Positions 14,073 to 20,475 of a stretch of 20,475 nucleotides of DNA are shown in pieces. Positions within the stretch are counted from its first letter, which is position 1, and every line of letters begins with the position of its first letter. Below the pieces are notes generated by a model, which searched no databases, had not been told where the DNA came from, and saw nothing but the letters and a program-made list of their open reading frames with translations. A program made the position numbers and the translations under genes. This DNA comes from Mageeibacillus sp. UBA5442. GTDB taxonomy: Bacteria > Bacillota > Clostridia > Saccharofermentanales > DTU023. Where the stretch lies: NCBI GenBank assembly GCA_002427475.1, contig DIRG01000075.1:1-20475 (forward strand), written 5' to 3'.

Positions 14073-16094
14073 CTAACCGACAGGATCTGCTGAAGGCAAG
14101 GTAGTCGTCACGCTCTCAGTAGTCGTCGTTGTCGTCTCAGGCGGCAAAGTAGTCGTCGGAACCTCGGTCGGAGGCAGGCTAGGACCAAATTCAATTCTGC
14201 GTGCCACACTGGGATAACGACTGTAGGTTAGGTATTGCCTGTCGAATTCGACACCGTTCTTATAATAAACTTTATAAGTTTCCCAGGTAGAACCGACAAT
14301 CGGAGAGAGCGTCTGTTTGGATTCACCCGGAGCTATCTCGGTATTTATGACTTCCTTCGTCGTTTCGATCGGTGCAAGGTCTCCGGTCTTTATAGAAGCT
14401 AACCCTATAGTTACTCCTTCAGGCAAGGGCTGGCCGTAAATCTTATATACAAGATAGTTACCACGAGCTTCTGCTACGATCGCCACCGGATACTCTGAGT
14501 TATTTCTGAATTTGAAATCTGCGCTACCACCATAGATCATCGCATCTTGTCCATATTCATAATACGAACTTCTCATGCCGTGGTTATGACGCTCAACAAT
14601 CTCGAGGTCTGACTTAACGACAGCCTGAAATAAGGTTGTACTGGGTTGGCATAAGCCGCCGCCTACCACATCGATATAGGTACCACCAACAATGGCACTA
14701 CCTGACATGAAACCTGCCTGAGTAGTAATCGGTCCCAAAGACACCAAATAAGAATAGGTTTCGCCGGGCTGAACAATGTCTCCGGTCATCTTTTCAGCAG
14801 CGACAATAAGATTATAATTGCGATCCTGTTGCCAAGAACCATAGATCGGAGTGCTGGCTTCGGCCACGAAGCCGGTGTTGTTATGGATCATAGCAGCTGT
14901 CATTTCCGGATGCTTTTCTACCAAGCGCAAGACTACCTCGCCTTGATAATCTTCTTGCTGCAAGAGACGGTTGATGTCTTTAATGGCCTCTGATACATCT
15001 GCTTCCAGACCAACAGTACCCTCTTCAACAATAAAGCGCAGGCTCGACGTGTCAAAGCCGGTAGCACGGGCTTCCGTGAAAACCGGCAGGACGTCAGCTA
15101 ATTTCTGTTGTAGTGAATACTCCAGAACTGCTTCATCAAATATGCCTTCTAACTCTATACGAACAGGTTCTTCTTTGATCGCTGATATGACCTGATGACG
15201 AAGTACAAGGTCCAATTCATCATCGAAGTGTTCTTGGGTGCGGCCGATAGACCAAGCCTTTTCTAGAGCGGTAAAAGTATCGAAATCATAAGCAAGATCA
15301 TCAGCCGTGAGGGTGAAGCTTTCGTTATTAGCTCGTACATTAATATTGATTTCAGCACGCAGCCGTTCGGCCTCTTGACTCAAAGCCTTACTCGCTTCTA
15401 CTGCCGAAAGACCCGACATGTCAACGTCACCGATGAAAATACCCGGAAAAATCACTTCCTCTTCTAAAGCCAGTTTGGCTGCTAGATACTCAGCTTCACT
15501 CCAGGATTCTACTTCAATTGGATCAGTCGGATTCGGATTATTAATAATAGGGCCAGGTTGTGGCTGACCGCTTTGCCTGCTCAAAATGAAAACAACAGCC
15601 ACCACAACAATAAGTGCAATAGCAGAAATAAGCAGGACGCGCTGACGCTTGTTTTCAGTGACCTTCTCTTCCTCTTCGTAAGACTGTGCGCCCGACAATT
15701 GCTGCGACAGCTGAGCCTGTGCTCTAGCCTTAGATATTGCTGCTTCTCTTTTGCCTGCTGCGGCTAGGTCTTCCCCCCTAGTATTCGACTGTGTGGGAGC
15801 TGCCGTAGCAGGTGCTGCCGTAGCAGGTTTTTCTGCAGCAGGTTTCTGTTGCTTTGAATATTCTTGGCTTGAATTATTATTAGGATTTACGGAAATTCTT
15901 CTAACTTCAAGATTAGCTTCAGGTTTTTCTAAATAATCAACACGTAAATTTTTGCCGGTGTATTGGAGCTTGTCCGGATACTGGGTCTGCTGAGAAGTAA
16001 GGATTTTTGCATGGCGAAGCTTAGGAGCTAAGTGTTCCTTACGAGTCTGCTGCTTGTCGTCTTTATTCTCAGGTGAGCGATCCTGTGTTGTCAT
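14073..16094 (-). CDS. VanW-family membrane-anchored cell-wall protein
   Basis: 673 residues. A long basic, Gln/Ala-rich cytoplasmic region (1-150) precedes one membrane helix (about 152-172, type II orientation). Outside lie a Pro/Asn linker, a putative peptidoglycan-binding domain of the kind usually preceding VanW (about 215-400), and the VanW domain (about 405-545). The VanW domain has GETYSYLVSLGPIT, VGGGLCQPSTTLFQAV, HNHGMRSSYY and a YGGSADFKFRN strand. A C-terminal Thr/Pro-rich tail (about 640-673) may span the wall. VanW is found in some vancomycin-resistance clusters, but its function is unknown, and no other van gene is nearby, so resistance should not be inferred. The ATG has GGAG about 11 bases upstream. 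The gene follows the SH3b-NlpC gene, separated by a hairpin. Confidence 0.9.
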   Translation of the reverse strand: MTTQDRSPENKDDKQQTRKEHLAPKLRHAKILTSQQTQYPDKLQYTGKNLRVDYLEKPEANLEVRRISVNPNNNSSQEYSKQQKPAAEKPATAAPATAAPTQSNTRGEDLAAAGKREAAISKARAQAQLSQQLSGAQSYEEEEKVTENKRQRVLLISAIALIVVVAVVFILSRQSGQPQPGPIINNPNPTDPIEVESWSEAEYLAAKLALEEEVIFPGIFIGDVDMSGLSAVEASKALSQEAERLRAEININVRANNESFTLTADDLAYDFDTFTALEKAWSIGRTQEHFDDELDLVLRHQVISAIKEEPVRIELEGIFDEAVLEYSLQQKLADVLPVFTEARATGFDTSSLRFIVEEGTVGLEADVSEAIKDINRLLQQEDYQGEVVLRLVEKHPEMTAAMIHNNTGFVAEASTPIYGSWQQDRNYNLIVAAEKMTGDIVQPGETYSYLVSLGPITTQAGFMSGSAIVGGTYIDVVGGGLCQPSTTLFQAVVKSDLEIVERHNHGMRSSYYEYGQDAMIYGGSADFKFRNNSEYPVAIVAEARGNYLVYKIYGQPLPEGVTIGLASIKTGDLAPIETTKEVINTEIAPGESKQTLSPIVGSTWETYKVYYKNGVEFDRQYLTYSRYPSVARRIEFGPSLPPTEVPTTTLPPETTTTTTESVTTTLPSADPVG
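15799..15828. repeat. Tandem 15-base repeat in the VanW gene
   Basis: GCTGCCGTAGCAGGT occurs twice in perfect tandem, followed by a degenerate third copy. It encodes the Ala/Pro/Thr run near residues 90-100 of the cytoplasmic region. It may vary in copy number between strains. Confidence 0.75.
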
Positions 16095-16110
16095 TTTTTA
16101 TTTACTCCGG

Positions 16111-16145
16111 AAAATATGGACGCGATCTCAATGAACGCGCCCATA
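16111..16145 (-). terminator. Hairpin after the SH3b-NlpC gene, adjoining the VanW ribosome binding site
   Basis: On the - strand TATGGGCGCG pairs with CGCGTCCATA (one G-T pair) across an 11-base loop and is followed by TTTT. It is a plausible intrinsic terminator of the SH3b-NlpC gene. It ends only about 5 bases before the VanW ribosome binding site, so VanW expression would depend on read-through or on a promoter upstream of the hairpin. Confidence 0.65.
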
Positions 16146-16166
16146 ATGTTTTGTGTTTCTTATATT

Positions 16167-18188
16167 CTAATTGAAAATCCGTTTTACAAGTGTAACAGGT
16201 GAGTAGCTATTGCGAGCATAAAGTGATTCGTATCTAACTACTTGTCCCGGCTGTGGCGCATGGATCATTTGACCATTACCCACATATATTCCTACGTGGC
16301 CGTAACCACCGGAGTTACTGAAGAAGACCAGGTCTCCGGGCAATAGCGTAGCCTCGTAGTTACTCGTTGAAAACGGTATTGACGGATATGCACTACGCGC
16401 TTGACTGTTAGAACCGTGGTACAAATACACACCTAACTTACCGTAAACATATTTTGTCAGTCCTGAGCAGTCCACTCCATTCGGAGATGAGCCACTGTAG
16501 ACATAAGGTACACCCAATAGTTGCTTAGCGTACTCTACAGCCTGTAAACCTTTGCTGCTTGCTTGCGGCGGAGCAGTCTTAATCTCTTCATTTTGGAACA
16601 AAGAATTACTTAAGTAACCGCTTGCTCCTTCTTTGGTTTTGACCTTTGTCCAGCTATCATTAGTAGCTAAAGTCTGCACGGCTTCCCCATAATACAATGT
16701 ATCAACAACTACAGATGAAGTACTAGGTTCTGAACGCAAATTGGCCGCATCAACTTTCACATAGACTGTGCCGCTGATATCCCTGAAAGGATTAGTCGGA
16801 GCCGGCGTAGTCGGAGCAGGCGTAGTTGGAGCAGGCGCCGTACTTCCATTTGTTGGAGGATTTGTAGTCGTAGGATTTGTAGGTGCAGTACTCGTCGGAG
16901 GCGCAGTCGGAGCGACGCCGGTTAAGAACTCATTGAGAACATAACCTTCGACTCCACCGTCAGTCTTGATCAGAGACCAAGTGCCATCAGTCTTAATCTG
17001 TAAAACTTTTTCTCCCTGACGTACTTGTCCACGCACTTCACTCTCTGTAGAAGCATCTGCTCTCACATTACTGACATCAACAGAAATATACTGATTACGG
17101 TTTGTGGTTGCAAATGGCGTTACAGGTGCGCTTTCACGCAATAGATCGTTGCGGACATAGCCCTGAATTCCATCAGATGTTTCCACCTTTGACCAGCTGC
17201 CGTCAGTAGATAACTGTACTACTCTCTCATCCATTGATAATGCAGCAATTTGCTCAGAATCAACGGTTGCTCTTTCGCGCATATAGACAACGTCATAATC
17301 AACATAACGTATAGCATTTGTTTCAATAGTTGTTCGTGTACGCTCAACCTTACGCGGTCCAAAAAGCTCATTCAACATATAGCCTTTGAGTCCAGTATCG
17401 GTTTGGATCAAGGACCATTCAGATCCTGCTTCAAGGACAGTCAAAGGAGTGCCTTTGAATCCAAAGCCAACTATATCGTGACCTGTTCCACCGCCGGAAC
17501 GAATGTAAGCCTGTCCCACCTGGACATACATTTGCATGCCGGGAACAATAGCTTCAGACAGTTCTGAAGAAACTAAATCTTGATGGACATAACCTTCAAT
17601 TCCATTCTCGGTTTTAATCTGATAAAAATCGCCTTTGCTGCCGAGCTTCTCCAACTTCTGATTAAACAAGACTTGACCTACAAGCTCGGAATCAGTGGAG
17701 GCATCCTCGCGCACATTAACCACGCTGGTGGCGACGTAAACGTATTCCTTGACTGCGATCGCTCCGCTAGTCTCAGGAGTCATGACCACGGCACTCGGTG
17801 CCTGCGGTGCAGGTTTTGTTTCTGTTGTAGTAGTCTCAGTTATAACTTCAGTTTCAGTGGGTTCGGTCTCATCCACTTCTTCAATTTCGGGCATGGAATC
17901 GATATCGCGCTGAATACGAGCGATATTCTCTTTAACTTCAAGTGGGTTTTCATTACGGAACTGTTCATCTGAAACTGAACGTGAATCTGTGACAATTTTA
18001 ACTACGAAAACTGATACCAAGAGTACAAACGCGATAATAGGCAAAGCCACCGAAGCCCATTTCCCACCACTAAAAGATGATGAGAAAAAGCCGCGCAACT
18101 TGCGTTTCATATGGCGGGCAGGCTTCTTTTTCCTGCCTAAGTCGTATGTCTCAAAGGGATCTTCTTTATGTCTCTGATGTAAAGCCAT
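16167..18188 (-). CDS. Membrane-anchored peptidoglycan hydrolase: five SH3b domains plus NlpC/P60 peptidase
   Basis: 673 residues. A basic cytoplasmic segment (1-44) and a membrane helix (about 45-65) are followed by an acidic Thr/Glu linker. Four SH3b domains (about 147-207, 218-278, 293-352, 366-424), a Pro/Thr linker, a fifth SH3b (474-531) and a C-terminal NlpC/P60 domain follow. The active site is intact: DCSG with Cys574, GHVGIYVGNG with His631, and MIHAP with His643. Such enzymes cut peptide stems of peptidoglycan at the cell surface, and SH3b repeats bind the wall. The frame extends to an ATG at 18218, but the ATG at 18188 has GAGG five bases upstream while the earlier one has none and falls within a leader hairpin. 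The promoter at 18243-18271 precedes it. Confidence 0.92.
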   Translation of the reverse strand: MALHQRHKEDPFETYDLGRKKKPARHMKRKLRGFFSSSFSGGKWASVALPIIAFVLLVSVFVVKIVTDSRSVSDEQFRNENPLEVKENIARIQRDIDSMPEIEEVDETEPTETEVITETTTTETKPAPQAPSAVVMTPETSGAIAVKEYVYVATSVVNVREDASTDSELVGQVLFNQKLEKLGSKGDFYQIKTENGIEGYVHQDLVSSELSEAIVPGMQMYVQVGQAYIRSGGGTGHDIVGFGFKGTPLTVLEAGSEWSLIQTDTGLKGYMLNELFGPRKVERTRTTIETNAIRYVDYDVVYMRERATVDSEQIAALSMDERVVQLSTDGSWSKVETSDGIQGYVRNDLLRESAPVTPFATTNRNQYISVDVSNVRADASTESEVRGQVRQGEKVLQIKTDGTWSLIKTDGGVEGYVLNEFLTGVAPTAPPTSTAPTNPTTTNPPTNGSTAPAPTTPAPTTPAPTNPFRDISGTVYVKVDAANLRSEPSTSSVVVDTLYYGEAVQTLATNDSWTKVKTKEGASGYLSNSLFQNEEIKTAPPQASSKGLQAVEYAKQLLGVPYVYSGSSPNGVDCSGLTKYVYGKLGVYLYHGSNSQARSAYPSIPFSTSNYEATLLPGDLVFFSNSGGYGHVGIYVGNGQMIHAPQPGQVVRYESLYARNSYSPVTLVKRIFN
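16795..16839. repeat. Tandem 15-base repeat encoding a Pro/Thr linker
   Basis: Three successive 15-base units (GTCGGAGCCGGCGTA, GTCGGAGCAGGCGTA, GTTGGAGCAGGCGCC) encode the Pro-Ala-Pro-Thr-Thr type linker before the fifth SH3b domain. The units differ by one to four bases. Confidence 0.75.
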
Positions 18189-18201
18189 CTCAACCTCGAA
18201 T

Positions 18202-18234
18202 CCAGACCGGACAAGCATTTAAACACCGGTCCAG
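18202..18234 (-). promoter_or_regulatory. Leader hairpin of the SH3b-NlpC gene
   Basis: CTGGACCGG and CCGGTCTGG can form 9 pairs (two of them G-T) across a 15-base loop. The structure lies between the promoter and the GAGG ribosome binding site, about 5 bases from the latter, and contains the upstream in-frame ATG at 18218. Confidence 0.5.
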
Positions 18235-18242
18235 TTTTTAAA

Positions 18243-18271
18243 AGTATAGCAGCTCTTAACTTCGTCTGCAA
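18243..18271 (-). promoter_or_regulatory. Promoter of the SH3b-NlpC gene
   Basis: TTGCAG (complement of 18266-18271), 17 bases, then TATACT (complement of 18243-18248) preceded by TG one base upstream, an extended -10. It gives a leader of about 50 bases. Confidence 0.65.
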
Positions 18272-18550
18272 TAAAAAGGCCTCTCGATTTCATTACAAGC
18301 TAATGTCAAATACGTCGAATTTATGAACTCGACACTAAAAACGATAAACCTTTACAAAATAGAAGAATTTCAAAGCCGAATTCACGACCTCGAAATTCTC
18401 AAACGCTTTTCTTGCTGCCAAGTATATAAGTTTCCTAACGTTATGTTTTTGACTAAATTCGCCCTCTAGAGTTTGCTTTATTATCGTTTAGTGAAAACCT
18501 GCTTCTTTATTAGCTCAAAGAGCTACCACAGCAGCTTTACAGCTGTCGAC
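18272..18550. other. Non-coding AT-rich stretch
   Basis: No credible gene was found on either strand; the longest ATG-initiated runs are a few codons. Two weak structures are present. TAGCTC-TTT-GAGCTA (18511-18525), just after the ATP-grasp stop, lacks a T-run and could be a poor terminator. GTCGA...TCGAC (18314-18333) has 7 pairs with one mismatch and could be an operator. A small RNA cannot be excluded by eye, but nothing specific supports one. Confidence 0.5.
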
Positions 18551-19588
18551 CTAGAGTTTTGGAGCTGGTAATGAAATACCAAAGACCTTTTCCAGATTTG
18601 CCCTAGGGCCGACATCGTCCGGGAAAAACTGAGCTGCCTGATACATGTAGAGCGAAGGTTTTTCGTTGCCCTCAATAACTACAGGTCCCTTCTCAGTCAA
18701 AGCGATATCCCAGCCAACGTACCTTTGTTCAGGCACAAGTTGAGCTAGTTCGCGCACATATCCCTGCACCTGATCAAACATTGGCAGCTTGAAGCCCACA
18801 AATTCCGTACCCGTTATAGGGTGATGTGTGACATAGCGTCGGTAGGGTTTGAAAGTCACACAAGGATTCAGCAGCACACCATCATCCGAGATTTTAGAAA
18901 AGCCGCCGCCGCGCGATATATTGTCTACTACCGGATCCTTCATGGCTGTGCGCAGGCGCATATAAAGTATCTCGACACTGCCATCCTCTTGAAGGACAGT
19001 TCCGATACGCAAACTACACAGAGAGGTTGGTGAAACAGCTTTCATACCCTCGTGCATTATGATCTCTTCTTCTAGAACAGTTAGCCCCTGTTCCAAGAGT
19101 TCCTGATAGGTTTGTGTCAGGTCAGAACCTGCGTCAAGCGAAATGCGCCTGACTCCGTCACCACCGTGACCCGTCGGAATTTTAGCAAAAAAGACCTTAT
19201 TCCTACTGACGAAATCTCTGAAATCCGCTTCCGTTGCCGTGCTCAGGTCCAGATATTCCCGACCCAAATACTCACGGAAAATTTTATTAAACTTAGATTT
19301 GTCAGTAAAAAGATCCTGCGATGCTGCAGTTGAACTGCTACGAACTATAAGCTTATTATCGTAATATTCCGATCCAAAAGTAGCCCGCAAGTGCGGATCG
19401 CGGATGCGATCAAATTCGTAGAGAGAGTATTCAGCCCAAGTATAACCACCCCGACTGAACATGCGGCTTTGGTCAAGAAGAAGGTCAAAAAACCCACGCC
19501 CCGAATCTTTGCGCAGCTGCCGGGTTGAGCGAAACAAGGTGCCCCAGTCAGCAGTAAAAATTTTCGATATTTTAGAAAACAAACCCAT
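18551..19588 (-). CDS. Sugar-transfer-associated ATP-grasp family protein
   Basis: 345 residues. The protein begins MGLFSKISKIF, with no signal peptide or clear membrane helix. ATP-grasp features include KVFFAKIPTGHGGDGVRRI (Gly-rich ATP loop), LEEEIIMHEG (adenine-side Glu), SLRIGTVL, RLRTAMKDPVVDNISRGG, and the metal-site ending VGWDIALTEKGPVVIEGNEKP. The pattern matches the ATP-grasp group often found in capsule or exopolysaccharide clusters, thought to join a carboxylate to an amine on sugar-linked substrates. The true substrate is unknown, and only wall-related genes lie downstream. The ATG has GGGAG eight bases upstream. The upstream citG-like gene ends 43 bases away. Confidence 0.8.
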   Translation of the reverse strand: MGLFSKISKIFTADWGTLFRSTRQLRKDSGRGFFDLLLDQSRMFSRGGYTWAEYSLYEFDRIRDPHLRATFGSEYYDNKLIVRSSSTAASQDLFTDKSKFNKIFREYLGREYLDLSTATEADFRDFVSRNKVFFAKIPTGHGGDGVRRISLDAGSDLTQTYQELLEQGLTVLEEEIIMHEGMKAVSPTSLCSLRIGTVLQEDGSVEILYMRLRTAMKDPVVDNISRGGGFSKISDDGVLLNPCVTFKPYRRYVTHHPITGTEFVGFKLPMFDQVQGYVRELAQLVPEQRYVGWDIALTEKGPVVIEGNEKPSLYMYQAAQFFPDDVGPRANLEKVFGISLPAPKL

Positions 19589-19631
19589 GTCACATCTCCC
19601 TAAGCTGATCCTTAATTCATATCTCCGTCAA

Positions 19632-20475
19632 TCAGATATCAAGCAATAATTTTAGCACAAGAAGGGTGACAGCAAGAAGATCTGCAGCCCCGCCGCCACT
19701 ATACCCCCGCTGCCGAAATAAGTCGGACCACAGTTCGATATAGGAAATGACGCTGTCTCGCTGCTCCGCGATCTGATCCAAACACAAAGGTGAGAGCGCC
19801 TTCTCTGCGACTTGATCTATGTACTTAAGTCCTCGCTCGTTTCCGCCCGAACGCCAAGCAAGCTCAGAAGGACAAACGGCTGCAGTCTGAGCCATAGTGG
19901 TAAAGAACTCCGCAATCTCCTCACGAATATTACAGGCTTCCTGCAGGCCGGCGCGCTTGATTAAGGTTGTATCCTCTACTGCAGCTAGCAAGAGCAGGAG
20001 GGTAATAGCTGCCGCGTCGTTTTTACTAATTGACCTCCGGCGCAAAGCACGATAAAAAGGCAAAGCTAAGTCAAATACACTTTTAAGACCGGAAGCGGCT
20101 TCCCCGCGAACTCCGCTAATACCATGTAAGCGGTTTAAGCTCTCCCCTGTCGTCTCCTCGGCTTCGGCGGAAACGTCCTGAATTTTTCGAGAGTCCGTAC
20201 TAGCCTGATTTCCCGTTGCAGCCGGAGCTTGCGACACCAGCAAGGTCCAGCGACTTATCTCATCCTGCCAGCGTTTTATAATCAGAGCTTCATCAACTTC
20301 CTCAAAAGTCGCCAGCAAGTTCGGATCAAGCACTAGAGTAGCAGCCGCTGCCAGGGTAATGCCGCTGAGGTAGATGAAGCCTTTTTGCGTATTTACAGCC
20401 TCGGTAGCGGCAAACATGCGGCGCTCCGCTCTGAGCCCCAGTCTCTGCAATTCAGCTGCACGATCAGACGAGCCG
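19632..20475 (-). CDS. citG: CitG-like triphosphoribosyl-dephospho-CoA synthase (3' part)
   Basis: The frame is open to the window edge, with in-frame codons beyond the TTG at 20450, so the 5' part is missing; about 280 residues are visible. Motifs match CitG/MdcB: RMFAATEAVNTQKGFIYLSG, HGISGVRGEAASGLKSVFDL, VEDTTLIKRAGL and a C-terminal YSGGGAADLLAVT. The enzyme joins ATP and dephospho-CoA to make the precursor of the citrate lyase or malonate decarboxylase acyl-carrier prosthetic group. The part between the first two motifs is longer than usual, with an insert rich in Ala, Thr, Ser and Glu (QAPAATGNQASTDSRKIQD and following). The missing part could be an ordinary N-terminus or a CitX domain. 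No citrate lyase gene is visible. Confidence 0.82.
   Translation of the reverse strand, partial: GSSDRAAELQRLGLRAERRMFAATEAVNTQKGFIYLSGITLAAAATLVLDPNLLATFEEVDEALIIKRWQDEISRWTLLVSQAPAATGNQASTDSRKIQDVSAEAEETTGESLNRLHGISGVRGEAASGLKSVFDLALPFYRALRRRSISKNDAAAITLLLLLAAVEDTTLIKRAGLQEACNIREEIAEFFTTMAQTAAVCPSELAWRSGGNERGLKYIDQVAEKALSPLCLDQIAEQRDSVISYIELWSDLFRQRGYSGGGAADLLAVTLLVLKLLLDI

Noticed and set aside
14073..16094. VanW gene as a vancomycin-resistance determinant
   Set aside because: VanW domains are common in Firmicutes without resistance, and no vanH, ligase, vanX or two-component genes are present.
18272..18550. Small RNA or hidden gene in the long non-coding stretch
   Set aside because: No promoter-terminator pair, no conserved structure and no open frame of useful size could be seen by eye.

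Overview
This window looks like the chromosome of an anaerobic, low-to-mid GC Firmicute, probably a Clostridia-type fermenter. The evidence is an Rnf complex ferredoxin subunit, a full-length single-chain pyruvate:ferredoxin oxidoreductase, a DnaD-like plus DnaI/DnaC-like helicase-loading pair, a VanW-family wall protein, AGGAGG-type ribosome binding sites and one TTG start with a strong ribosome binding site. The genus cannot be fixed from the sequence. No rRNA, tRNA, CRISPR array, insertion sequence or phage gene was seen; this is mostly core chromosome.

Layout: (1) 1-613, + strand: the 3' part of rnfB with a strong terminator. Every other gene is on the - strand. (2) 680-1047: rpmB (L28, four-cysteine form) with its own promoter and terminator, converging on rnfB. 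(3) 1067-4672: a compact set read as dnaD-like, dnaC/dnaI-like, acpS, then a membrane-anchored SH3b protein whose NlpC/P60 domain has lost its catalytic residues. (4) 4695-11889: a central carbon block with a fused pgk-tpiA gene, gpmI and nifJ/por, which together cover 1,3-bisphosphoglycerate to 2-phosphoglycerate, triose phosphate interconversion and pyruvate oxidation. No gap or eno gene lies within the window. (5) 11990-13904: a GT2 polyprenyl-phosphate glycosyltransferase overlapping a PHP phosphoesterase. (6) 14073-18188: two cell-wall proteins, a VanW-domain protein and a five-SH3b NlpC/P60 peptidase with an intact active site. (7) 18189-18550: a non-coding stretch of about 360 bp with a good promoter at its low-coordinate end. 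(8) 18551-20475: a sugar-transfer-associated ATP-grasp protein and the 3' part of a citG-like gene cut by the window edge.

The most notable points are the PGK-TIM fusion with no usable internal start at the domain junction, the NlpC/P60 pseudoenzyme lying in the same window as an intact relative, and hairpins placed 5-10 nt upstream of the ribosome binding site of four different genes. I found no convincing new defence or mobile system here.
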